64,000 bases of DNA from Iodobacter violaceini (GTDB lineage: Bacteria > Pseudomonadota > Gammaproteobacteria > Burkholderiales > Chitinibacteraceae), in contig NZ_JAAOLX010000003.1 in NCBI RefSeq assembly GCF_011601265.1, positions 62,001 to 126,000 on the forward strand, written 5' to 3'. Below the pieces are notes generated by a model. The model had not been told where the DNA came from and did not search any database. It worked only from the letters and a program-made list of their open reading frames with translations. The position numbers were made by a program, and so were the translations under genes. This document shows positions 36,995 to 45,859 of this stretch, piece by piece. How positions within the stretch are numbered: the stretch's first letter is position 1; each line of letters opens with the position of its first letter.

Positions 36995-39334
36995 ATGAGT
37001 CAAAAAGACAGCGCCTTACGCTTTATGCATGAGCTTCAAAGTCTGACGAACCGCATTCATGCAACACGGCATATTGATGAGATTTTGCTGGAGATCAGCG
37101 GCGAAGCGTGCGCTGTTTTTGGCGCAGAACGCCTGACTATTTATGTGGCCAATGATACGGGCAACGAAATTATTTCCAGGGTTAAAACAGGCTTGGAAGG
37201 CTTTAAAGAACTGCGCATTCCGGTAAATGACCGCAGCGTGGCCGGCTTTGTGGCCAACCATAAGCAGCTGGTTAATATCCGCGATGTCTACAACACCGAA
37301 GAGCTCACCAAATACAGCCCCACCCTGCAGTTTTTACAAGCCGTGGATAAACAAACCGGCTTTCATGCCAGAGAAATGCTGGCTGCACCTTTATTATCCG
37401 AAAACGATGGCACACTGATTGGCGTAGTGCAGCTCATCAATAATAAGCAGCAGCACCCCTTTGAGAACCAGACCGAAGACGGCATTCGCTTACTGGCAAA
37501 AACCCTCGCCATTGCTTTGCAACAGAGGCAGCAACAGCCTTTTCCATTTTCACCCCAGCATAAGTATGGCGGGCTGGTTGCCGCAAATGTGATTACCCAG
37601 GCTGCACTTCAGGTAGCCCTGCGTGAAAGCCACCGCGATAAAACCGATTTAGAAACATTGCTCAGCGAAAAATATCAGGTACCACTTGCTGCCCTTGGGC
37701 AATCGCTGGCAGGCTATTTTGGCGTGGCCTATGAAGCCTTTAAACCCGAAAGAGTAAAACCCTTAGATTTACTCAAACATATCAAACGGGAATACGCGGC
37801 AGAAAACGGATGGCTGCCTGTTGATGAGGAAAAAGAAGGCATTATTATCCTCACCACCGATCCTGAACGTATTCGTGCCAGCCACACCGTTGCCCATGTT
37901 TTCCCCAATAAAAAAGCCATTTACCGGGTAAGCACCCGGACTGAATTCCAAAAAACCCTTGATCTGTTTTTTGGTGAACAAAGCTTTGATAATAATATCG
38001 ACGCCCTTCTTTCTACGATGGATGATGAAGACGCCGCCGAGCCTGTTTCACCTGAAGAAATCTCTGCGGCGCAAGACAATGAGCTGGTCAAACTCGTCAA
38101 TCAGATTATTGTTGAAGCCTATAAAACCGGCGTTTCCGATATCCATATCGAGCCCTCCCCCGGCAACGAAAAGACCCGTATCCGCTTTCGCCGCGATGGC
38201 TCTTTAGTGGCTTATAAAGAAGTGCCCGCCTCTTACCGTAACCCGCTGGTCACGCGCATTAAAATCATGTGCGATCTGGATATCTCAGAAAAACGCAAAC
38301 CACAAGACGGCAAAATCAAATTTAAAAAATATGTACCCGGCTACGATATCGAGCTGCGCGTTGCTACCATTCCTACCCAGGGCGGCGTTGAAGATGTGGT
38401 GATGCGGATTCTGGCCTCGGGCGAGCCCTTGCCGCTGGATAAACTGGCGCTGTCAGAGCGCACCATCACCAACCTGAAATCGGTGATCGCCAAACCCTAT
38501 GGCCTGTTTTTTGTTTGCGGGCCAACCGGCTCAGGTAAAACCACCACCCTTCACTCAATACTTAAGCACCTCAACACCCCCGATACCAAGATATGGACCG
38601 CCGAAGATCCGGTTGAAATCACCCAAAAAGGACTGCGGCAGGTTCAGGTTAATAATAAAGCGGGCCTGACTTTTGCCTCCATTATGAAAGCCTTTTTACG
38701 CGCCGATCCCGACATCATTATGGTAGGTGAAATGCGCGATAAAGAGACCACCAGCACAGGGATTGAAGCCTCGCTCACCGGGCATCTGGTACTGGCCACA
38801 CTGCACACCAACAGTGCACCAGAATCGATTATCCGCCTCTTAGATATGGGTATGGATCCCTTTAACTTTGCCGATGCCCTGCTCGGCATTCTGGCGCAGC
38901 GCCTTGCTAAAAGACTGTGTAAATGCAAAGAGGCATACCAGCCTGAAGCCGCAGAAATCAAGGCCATGCTGAAAGAATACAGCGAAGAGTTAAAGCAAAC
39001 GACCGACTGGCAGAAGAACCCCGATCAGGCCTCAGAGACCGTATATAAAGATTGGGTAACATCGTTTGCTAATAAAGAAGGGCAATTTACGCTTTACCGC
39101 GCCAAGGGTTGTGATGCTTGTAATAACACCGGCTATAAAGGCCGTTTAGGCCTGCATGAACTCTTAGTTGGCAGCGATAAAGTAAAAAAACAAATTCAGG
39201 AACATGCACGCGTAGCCGAATTGCTCGCCACCGCGCTGGAAGAAGGAATGCGTACTTTAAAGCAGGACGGCATCGAAAAAGTACTGCAGGGCCTGACCGA
39301 TATGGCCCAGATTCGCAGCGTTTGTATCAAGTAA
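36995..39334 (+). CDS. GAF-domain type II/IV secretion ATPase (PilB/GspE-like)
   Basis: 779 residues. A GAF domain occupies about 10-175, a helical MshE/GspE-N-like region about 195-330, and the ATPase about 355-700. Walker A is CGPTGSGKTTTLHSIL; the Asp box is TAEDPVEI, Walker B LRADPDIIMVGEMRD and the His box LATLHTNSAPES. Four Cys typical of GspE/PilB zinc fingers appear as CKCKEAY and CDACNNTGYKG. Such ATPases power pilus assembly or type II secretion, but no pilus or secretion genes are near; instead it sits in a signalling operon with a GAF sensor fused on, so it may be a regulated extension motor or a repurposed ATPase. Confidence 0.9.
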   Translation: MSQKDSALRFMHELQSLTNRIHATRHIDEILLEISGEACAVFGAERLTIYVANDTGNEIISRVKTGLEGFKELRIPVNDRSVAGFVANHKQLVNIRDVYNTEELTKYSPTLQFLQAVDKQTGFHAREMLAAPLLSENDGTLIGVVQLINNKQQHPFENQTEDGIRLLAKTLAIALQQRQQQPFPFSPQHKYGGLVAANVITQAALQVALRESHRDKTDLETLLSEKYQVPLAALGQSLAGYFGVAYEAFKPERVKPLDLLKHIKREYAAENGWLPVDEEKEGIIILTTDPERIRASHTVAHVFPNKKAIYRVSTRTEFQKTLDLFFGEQSFDNNIDALLSTMDDEDAAEPVSPEEISAAQDNELVKLVNQIIVEAYKTGVSDIHIEPSPGNEKTRIRFRRDGSLVAYKEVPASYRNPLVTRIKIMCDLDISEKRKPQDGKIKFKKYVPGYDIELRVATIPTQGGVEDVVMRILASGEPLPLDKLALSERTITNLKSVIAKPYGLFFVCGPTGSGKTTTLHSILKHLNTPDTKIWTAEDPVEITQKGLRQVQVNNKAGLTFASIMKAFLRADPDIIMVGEMRDKETTSTGIEASLTGHLVLATLHTNSAPESIIRLLDMGMDPFNFADALLGILAQRLAKRLCKCKEAYQPEAAEIKAMLKEYSEELKQTTDWQKNPDQASETVYKDWVTSFANKEGQFTLYRAKGCDACNNTGYKGRLGLHELLVGSDKVKKQIQEHARVAELLATALEEGMRTLKQDGIEKVLQGLTDMAQIRSVCIK

Positions 39335-39471
39335 ACCATCAATATATTCCGAGCAGCGGCAAAGCTAAAAAAGACCAAAAACGCAAACCCCGCCATCAGA
39401 ATGGATGTGAATAATTAAAACGCAGCAGTTTGCGTTCAATTTGCTTTGCACGGACCCAACAGAGAAGCAAT

Positions 39472-41061
39472 ATGCTTAGCCACGATATCCTTCATGATCG
39501 TTTAGAGCAGCTCAATGCCATCGGGATTTCCCTCTCCTGCGAAAACCATATCGACAAACTGATGGAAACCATCCTGATTGCTGCCAAACATCTGGTTAAC
39601 GCCGATGCTGGCACGCTTTATCTGGTGAAAGAAGGGGCCTTGTACTTTGAAATTGTCATTACCGAATCACTGGGCATCGCCATGGGCGGCACCACCGGCC
39701 ACCCCACTAACCTGCCCCCCGTGATGCTGCGCCACACCGATGGCACGCCCAACCTGAACAATGTGGTGGCCTGCGCGGTAAATAAAGACATCACTATTAA
39801 TATTGAAGACGCTTATACCGCCGAAGGCTACGATTTTTCTGGCACCAAGCGTTTTGACGCCAGCGTGGGCTATCGCTCCAAATCTTTTCTCACCGTGCCG
39901 ATGAAAAACCACGAACGTGAAATCATTGGTGTATTGCAGCTGATTAACGCCAAAGACGAGCACGGCGAGCTGAGTTATTTTGACCAAGACAGCCAGAGCA
40001 TGGCCGAATCGCTGGCATCACAAGCTGCCATTGCACTCACTAACCGGCGCTTAATACATCAATTAGAAGAATTGTTTGAATCGTTTATTAATTTAATCAA
40101 CTTGGCCATTGACGATAAATCGCCCTATACCGGAGGCCATTGCCAGCGCGTTCCCGCTTTAACCATAATGATTGCTGAAGCCGTTAATAACGCTAATTAC
40201 GGCAGCATGGCCGGTTTTACAATGGATAACCGGGATCGCTACGAATTAAAAATAGCGGGTCTGCTTCACGATTGCGGCAAAATCACGACTCCGGTGCATG
40301 TGGTAGACAAGGCCACTAAATTACAAACTATTTTTGATCGTATTCATTTAATAGATGCACGCTTTGAAGTACTCAAACGCGATGCAGAAATTGATTTTTT
40401 GCGCGGAAAATGCACAGAAACCGAATGGAAAACCCGCCTGGCGCAAATCGAATCAGACAGAACTTTTTTAAGGCATGCCAATACGGGCGGTGAATTTATG
40501 CCAGATAGCGCCTGTGATAGGGTAAAAGCCATTGCCCAGCAAAGCTGGCTTAGCCCGGATGGTGTCATCAGCCCGTTTTTATCGGCGGAAGAAATAGAAA
40601 ACCTGTCTATTGCCAAAGGCACCCTCACCACAGCCGAGCGCCAGATTATTAATCACCACATTGAAGTTACCATCGAAATGCTGGAATCCCTGCCCTGGCC
40701 CAAGCATTTAAAAAACGTCGCCGAATTTGCCGGTGGCCACCACGAAAGAATGGACGGCAAAGGCTATCCGCGCGGCCTGACTAAAAACCAAATGAGCATT
40801 CAGGCCCGCATCATGGGCATCGCCGACGTATTTGAAGCCCTCACCGCGCGCGATCGGCCCTATAAAGACGGCATGAAGATATCCCAATCCCTCACCATCC
40901 TCGCCCGCATGGCCAAAGATCAGCATATTGATGGCGATTTATTTGAGATTTTTGTCAAAGAAAAAGTCTGGAAAAACTACGCAGAATTATTCCTGGGGCC
41001 ATCGCAAATTGATGAAGTGGATGAAGAGAAATTATTGAGGATTGCAAGGGGGCTGGATTAA
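39472..41061 (+). CDS. GAF and HD-GYP domain protein
   Basis: 529 residues. A GAF domain (about 15-190) precedes an HD-GYP domain (about 195-515). HD-GYP marks: HDCGKITTPVHV for the HD pair, HHERMDGKGYPRGL for the GYP motif, and ADVFEALTARDRPYK downstream; all metal ligands visible by eye are present. HD-GYP proteins hydrolyse cyclic di-GMP to pGpG or GMP. An insert of about 90 residues between HDCGK and the GYP region is longer than usual. The start is ATG 39472 with AGAGAAGC upstream, since the longer frame begins in the gap. Last gene of the island. Confidence 0.9.
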   Translation: MLSHDILHDRLEQLNAIGISLSCENHIDKLMETILIAAKHLVNADAGTLYLVKEGALYFEIVITESLGIAMGGTTGHPTNLPPVMLRHTDGTPNLNNVVACAVNKDITINIEDAYTAEGYDFSGTKRFDASVGYRSKSFLTVPMKNHEREIIGVLQLINAKDEHGELSYFDQDSQSMAESLASQAAIALTNRRLIHQLEELFESFINLINLAIDDKSPYTGGHCQRVPALTIMIAEAVNNANYGSMAGFTMDNRDRYELKIAGLLHDCGKITTPVHVVDKATKLQTIFDRIHLIDARFEVLKRDAEIDFLRGKCTETEWKTRLAQIESDRTFLRHANTGGEFMPDSACDRVKAIAQQSWLSPDGVISPFLSAEEIENLSIAKGTLTTAERQIINHHIEVTIEMLESLPWPKHLKNVAEFAGGHHERMDGKGYPRGLTKNQMSIQARIMGIADVFEALTARDRPYKDGMKISQSLTILARMAKDQHIDGDLFEIFVKEKVWKNYAELFLGPSQIDEVDEEKLLRIARGLD

Positions 41062-41067
41062 GCCCCC
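41048..41067. terminator. Hairpin at the convergent end of the signalling island and the peptide operon
   Basis: GGGGGCT (41048-41054) and AGCCCCC (41061-41067) pair perfectly around GGATTA, overlapping the HD-GYP stop codon. T tracts are poor on both sides, so this is only a possible terminator for the two convergent operons. Confidence 0.5.
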
Positions 41068-41087
41068 AAACTATTAAATAACAAAAG

Positions 41088-42362
41088 CTAAATACCCTCC
41101 ATAGAGGAAAGCTTTACAGGCTCCACTTTCTGTATAAAAAACAGACTATCAACAATAGGTTGGGAATTTGTTCCTTCAGGTAGAATCACATTGTGAACAC
41201 TCAAAGGCTCGTCACAATAACGAAAACGCCGGAAAGTTAAATTGTTGTATAAATCATGCTGCAGAACAGCATCTTTAATCAAAGATCTGAACGTAATGTA
41301 TCCATTCTCATTTTTGGCTTTTTCCCATTCAGCCTCCCAACTACCTTCACTTAAATGAGGCAAAGCAATCGTATTCTGGCTTGCCTCATAATCAGTGATA
41401 CACCCACCTAATGCTGTAAAATGTGCAATATAAACGCCATTCATTCCGTAATAGTCACGAAGTAAATCACCTAAAGAATTTCCACCAGAAGGAAGCCCCC
41501 TCATACTATGAACCCAGATAATAAACTTTTTGCCTGAATAGACCGACTCAGCAAGCCATTTTATATTTGAAAACATTTGCCAGTCACGTTTTTCCCCCAC
41601 TTGTAACTCGACTAGCTGAGCCTGCAATCCTTCCAGTGATAAATAAAGCAGCCGACTTTCATCATTACTTAATTGGTGTAATTCATTATTACCAAGTATA
41701 GGAAATAACAATTTCAACATTTTTTGAAAATCATGAACATCACTAATGCTGTCAATTAATGGCTTCGATCTTGAAATAATTCGTTCTGCTGCACGAACAA
41801 AGCCGCTCCAGCAAACTTTCTCTTTTAGCTCAATAAAACCATATTGCTCCAAAAAATGGCTTAAATGCGCCAACAAATCCTCGGTTGACTTTCTACCTCC
41901 TTGCGGGCCATCACAACCAGCCAAAATCAAAGGGTAATCCGAATATCTGCACTGAGTGATATACTCAAATAAAAACCTGAGCTGAGGGCAACGAGAATAC
42001 ATATAAAACAAATTATTTAATACCGCTGTTGCCGCATGCTGTCCAAGTTTAATATCCTCCCAAACCTGTAACAAATCATACATGCCACTGCCCATAGCGA
42101 GCACTTCAAAACCACAGTGTTGATGCAAATATTGTACTAAGCGCCCCTGCAGACCAAATACATTTCCCTCCCCATGTGATTGCGCACAAAGCACAACAAA
42201 CCTGGCCTCTCCCACATCTTCAGCAAATGCAGCTAATTCAGAATCAGCACATGACTCATTCAATGAAGTCAGTACATGGCTATGCTTTTGAAACCACGCC
42301 CCACTATTATCATCTTTTCTCTCATTTGCTAGAAAGGACTTCTCTGCAGCAGCTAAAATCAT
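41088..42362 (-). CDS. Erythromycin-esterase-fold protein of the peptide cluster
   Basis: 424 residues, soluble. The N-terminal part follows the erythromycin esterase/succinoglycan-associated family: ARFVVLCAQSHGEGN then RLVQYLHQHCGFEVLAMGSG. The family His is kept (SHGEGN), but the Glu of the usual LGExxH is Ala here (LCAQSH) and the Glu of the usual GF-x-vlalE block is Gly (AMGSG), so esterase chemistry is doubtful. It is the last gene of the operon, 16 bases after the ABC exporter. Role unknown; a hydrolase-like tailoring or self-protection factor is conceivable. It should not be read as a macrolide-resistance gene. Confidence 0.7.
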   Translation of the reverse strand: MILAAAEKSFLANERKDDNSGAWFQKHSHVLTSLNESCADSELAAFAEDVGEARFVVLCAQSHGEGNVFGLQGRLVQYLHQHCGFEVLAMGSGMYDLLQVWEDIKLGQHAATAVLNNLFYMYSRCPQLRFLFEYITQCRYSDYPLILAGCDGPQGGRKSTEDLLAHLSHFLEQYGFIELKEKVCWSGFVRAAERIISRSKPLIDSISDVHDFQKMLKLLFPILGNNELHQLSNDESRLLYLSLEGLQAQLVELQVGEKRDWQMFSNIKWLAESVYSGKKFIIWVHSMRGLPSGGNSLGDLLRDYYGMNGVYIAHFTALGGCITDYEASQNTIALPHLSEGSWEAEWEKAKNENGYITFRSLIKDAVLQHDLYNNLTFRRFRYCDEPLSVHNVILPEGTNSQPIVDSLFFIQKVEPVKLSSMEGI

Positions 42363-42378
42363 CCTAAACTCCGGAATT

Positions 42379-44544
42379 TTAAATATAAATTTCGCTATTT
42401 CTTTTTGCTGAGTGCAATGGATAATATTCAGACTTTATCTGCCCCCGCTCTAATTCAAGGACCCGATCAGCACTCGCAATAGTCTCTGGTCTGTGAGCTA
42501 TTACCAATGCACTTATACCCAGATCACGTAATGTTTTGTTAATTTTAAATTCATTATTTATATCTAAATGACTGGTCGCTTCATCAAGAACAAGCAATTC
42601 AGGCTTTTTATATAATGCACGAGCTAATAGAATACGCTGCTTTTGTCCTCCTGATAAAGTGGAGCCCATTTCCCCGACCAAAGTATAATATCCCATTGGC
42701 ATTTCTAAAATATCTTGATGCACTTCTGCAAATTGAGCCGATTGCTCTACCTGCAGCATATTAACTTCATGAGAAAATAATGTAATATTTTCTATAATAG
42801 ACCCGCTGAATAACTGGTCATCTTGCAATACCGTCCCAACGCAACTGCGAATTTTAGCAAAATCATCATGATTAGTATTAGCCCCTAATATAATTACTGA
42901 ACCACGCTGAGGCTGATAAATGCCAAGAACTAATTTAAGCAAAGTAGTTTTACCGCACCCGGACCGGCCTGTTAGGGCAACAATTTCTCCCCGTTCGACA
43001 CTAAAAGTTAAATTATTCAGAATAGAAGGCTCATTATTACCATAAGAAAAATCTAAACCCTCAACAACCAATACCGCAGTCCCTTTATATGGAGCCTTTA
43101 ATGGTCCAAATGTTTTTAACTTAAATTTTTCCCGCCTATCAGGAAGGCTTTGCACAATATCAGCAAGCCGCTCGGTATAAACACTGAGCATTTTAAATTC
43201 AAAAAAACGGTCAATAAGCTGATTTGCACTTGAAGTAAAACGATCCTGCCATGCCAAAAAAGCGACCAACATTCCCACAGTAAAGTGTCCATCAAGGACT
43301 GCTCTCGCTCCAAGAGAAAGTACAATAATCTGTACACTCCTGCTTAAGAGCAACATGCACACGTGATAAGCAATTCCTAATTTATGTTGTAATAATTTTG
43401 CGTTTCGCGATTCAACTTCCAAATTACGCCAGGCAACCTCTCGATGAGGCATGGCACCATTTATGCGTAAGCTCAAAATTCCCCGCATCGTTTCCAAGAA
43501 GTGACTAGCCTCTTTAGTATTGGCAACCCAGGCATCAACACCAGCATCCCTCATTGGGATAAACCAAGCCAAACGCAAGATGGCATACATCAGAGCAGCT
43601 ACAACCGCAACTGTAGCCAAACTGGCATCATAAGCCATCATCATCGCCAAAGTTCCAATTAACAAAATGGCATTCAATAATGTTTCTAAGGTGCTATTCG
43701 TTAATGTTCTCTGTATATCTTCAATAGAGCGAAATTTCGCAGTAACATCACCAATATGGCGCTTTTCAAACCAGTCAACAGGCAAGCGAACAAGATGCCG
43801 GAAAACATTAACCGTCCATTGCAATCCAAAAGCCATTGTCAGTGACACGACGGCCCATTCACGTGCAACGCTAATAATCGCCTGACTCAGCGTTAATAAT
43901 CCTAAGCCTATTGCGACCATTACTAACAAATGAGTATCACGAGTTACCAATACTTCATCAATAATCAGCTGATTAAATAAAGGAACTGCTAAAGCTAAAG
44001 TTTCTAGTACACCGGCAAAAACTAAAATTCTAAGTAATGCAGGAACTAATCCCCGGGTACGGCCAATCAGATCTCTGATTCGAACAGTTTTATGCATATC
44101 TTTCTGTTCAAACTCATCAGACGGGCTAAGTTCCAAAGCAACGCCTGTAAAGTGCAAACTCACTTCATGCAAAGAAAGCTGCACCTGACCTCTCGCAGGA
44201 TCAAGAATTTCTGCCCGATTGCGGAAAACTTTTTTTAATACAACAAAGTGGTTTAAATCCCAGTGCAAAATACAAGGAGTAGCCAGTTGCTTTAATTCTT
44301 CCAAATCTAAGCGTAATGGACGCCCCATTAATCCAATCATTTCAGCACAATGAATTAATTGCTGAAGATTCATTCCATGCTGAGTAACCCCTAAACGCTG
44401 ACGCAATGTCATTAAGTCAATACGAAAACCATGCCAGGCGGCAACCATAACTAAACAAGCTACGCCACATTCAGCAGACTCTGTTTGCCTTACTAAGCGC
44501 AAACGTTTATGCCATCCCCAATTCAATTTTTTTAACAAATGCAT
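42379..44544 (-). CDS. Peptidase-containing ABC exporter (C39 peptidase, PCAT)
   Basis: 721 residues in three parts: C39 cysteine peptidase (about 15-140), six TM helices (about 165-440) and an ABC ATPase (about 485-705). Peptidase residues are intact: RQTESAECGVACLVMVAAWH with the Cys, HWDLNHFVVLKK with the His and ILDPARG with the Asp. ATPase motifs: GRSGCGKTTLL and LSGGQKQRILLARAL, then LLVLDEATSHLD. Such transporters cut double-glycine leaders and export the core peptide; the operon's own precursor ends its leader in LVGG. The adaptor gene is 5 bases upstream. Confidence 0.94.
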   Translation of the reverse strand: MHLLKKLNWGWHKRLRLVRQTESAECGVACLVMVAAWHGFRIDLMTLRQRLGVTQHGMNLQQLIHCAEMIGLMGRPLRLDLEELKQLATPCILHWDLNHFVVLKKVFRNRAEILDPARGQVQLSLHEVSLHFTGVALELSPSDEFEQKDMHKTVRIRDLIGRTRGLVPALLRILVFAGVLETLALAVPLFNQLIIDEVLVTRDTHLLVMVAIGLGLLTLSQAIISVAREWAVVSLTMAFGLQWTVNVFRHLVRLPVDWFEKRHIGDVTAKFRSIEDIQRTLTNSTLETLLNAILLIGTLAMMMAYDASLATVAVVAALMYAILRLAWFIPMRDAGVDAWVANTKEASHFLETMRGILSLRINGAMPHREVAWRNLEVESRNAKLLQHKLGIAYHVCMLLLSRSVQIIVLSLGARAVLDGHFTVGMLVAFLAWQDRFTSSANQLIDRFFEFKMLSVYTERLADIVQSLPDRREKFKLKTFGPLKAPYKGTAVLVVEGLDFSYGNNEPSILNNLTFSVERGEIVALTGRSGCGKTTLLKLVLGIYQPQRGSVIILGANTNHDDFAKIRSCVGTVLQDDQLFSGSIIENITLFSHEVNMLQVEQSAQFAEVHQDILEMPMGYYTLVGEMGSTLSGGQKQRILLARALYKKPELLVLDEATSHLDINNEFKINKTLRDLGISALVIAHRPETIASADRVLELERGQIKSEYYPLHSAKRNSEIYI

Positions 44545-44549
44545 ATAAC

Positions 44550-45812
44550 TTAATGCCCTCGGAAACTTGCAATTGGCTCAAAGAGCCATTCATAAATTCG
44601 ACGAGTATCTAAGGAAACATCACCTTCAGTACTCATTCCAACCTTTAAGGGCTCTTCCTTCCCATTGACCGATACACTTGTTCTCAATAATTCAACTAAA
44701 ACACGGTAATAAACCTCTTTACTATCTTGCACACTAAATAAAGTACGCTGAATTAATTCTGATTGCACCTGAGCGACCCTGGCAACTTCTTTAACCCTGC
44801 CCTTTTGAATTCCATATTTTTCATATGGAAATGCATTGAAACGAATCCCAACCGGCTGCCCTGGTTTAATAAACCCAACAGACTGACTCGTTGCATATAG
44901 CTCAACCAAAAGCTCTGCATCGCGCGGCACTAAAGCCAGCATTAATTCATTCTGCCGCAGTGTCTGCCCGGGTTTAGCTAATATGCCCGTAACGATTCCA
45001 TTTGCCGGAGCGCGAATCATGCTGGCATCCTGGCTTCCCAATTCAAGTAACTGCTGCTCTAATTTTTTAATGCTACGCTCAAGCTCTGCCAGCTCATTTT
45101 GCCCCTGCAAGCTGGATTGCTTTTGATCATTCACCACTTCTTGTAAAGATTGTTGCAAGCCAATCAAGTTTTGTTGCTGTTGTTCAACATCACCTTGTGC
45201 CATTGCAACCTCTATTTCGTGCTGCTGTAACGCCGAAGCAGAAATAAAACCCTTAGCTAATAACTGCATATTCCGACTCAAAATCCCCTTCTGCAAATTT
45301 GCTCGTTGTTCTGTGATTGCAAGTGCACGACGAGCAGCAGACTGCTGTGCAAACAACGTTTGTTGATGCTGCAGCAACGCGCGGCTTGCAAGCTGATTTT
45401 GCTCCTTGCGACGCATGCGTTCACGGCTTAGCAAATTAATTTCTTCCTTAATTGAACCACGCAAACTTGACACGGTCCCTTGCCCTTCACGGTTATAACG
45501 CTCACCACTTACAATAAACAAAGGAGTCCCTTCTTGAACCTCTTGTCCTTCCTTAACAAGCAAGGTTAAAACACTGGCATCACGCGGCGAAACAATCTTA
45601 AGCAGCCCTGCTGCAGGCATTACGACACCAACAAGTTTTGCTTTTCGGGTGTATTCTCCCCAATAGCTATAAGCCATCAAACCGATCAGCAAAAATACTC
45701 CTGCAGTAGCCAGCCATGTCAGATTTGCCTGACTCGGCAAAATAATCCGCCCTTCCAGAGAAACTTGTTGTGACAAAACAACTTCAGAACGGAATAAAGG
45801 TGAAGAGGACAT
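44550..45812 (-). CDS. HlyD-family periplasmic adaptor (membrane fusion protein)
   Basis: About 420 residues: an N-terminal cytoplasmic stretch, one TM segment near 30-50 (WLATAGVFLLIGLMAYSYWG), a long coiled-coil hairpin (about 130-260, with repeated QQ and ELE runs) and the lipoyl/beta-barrel parts (MIRAPANGIVTGILAKPGQT near 270-289). It resembles CvaA-type adaptors that join a C39 ABC exporter to an outer-membrane channel; no TolC gene is present here. ATG 45812 or a GTG two codons earlier could start it. The exporter follows after 5 bases. Confidence 0.93.
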   Translation of the reverse strand: MSSSPLFRSEVVLSQQVSLEGRIILPSQANLTWLATAGVFLLIGLMAYSYWGEYTRKAKLVGVVMPAAGLLKIVSPRDASVLTLLVKEGQEVQEGTPLFIVSGERYNREGQGTVSSLRGSIKEEINLLSRERMRRKEQNQLASRALLQHQQTLFAQQSAARRALAITEQRANLQKGILSRNMQLLAKGFISASALQQHEIEVAMAQGDVEQQQQNLIGLQQSLQEVVNDQKQSSLQGQNELAELERSIKKLEQQLLELGSQDASMIRAPANGIVTGILAKPGQTLRQNELMLALVPRDAELLVELYATSQSVGFIKPGQPVGIRFNAFPYEKYGIQKGRVKEVARVAQVQSELIQRTLFSVQDSKEVYYRVLVELLRTSVSVNGKEEPLKVGMSTEGDVSLDTRRIYEWLFEPIASFRGH

Positions 45813-45859
45813 GAGCACGCAATTCTAAATAACTATATTTAAAAACCTGTTAATAATGA

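Noticed and set aside
36995-39334. Type II secretion or pilus operon
   Set aside because: Only the ATPase is present; no pilin, platform, secretin or prepilin peptidase gene is in view.
41088-42362. Macrolide-resistance esterase
   Set aside because: Family Glu residues appear to be missing and the context is a peptide operon.
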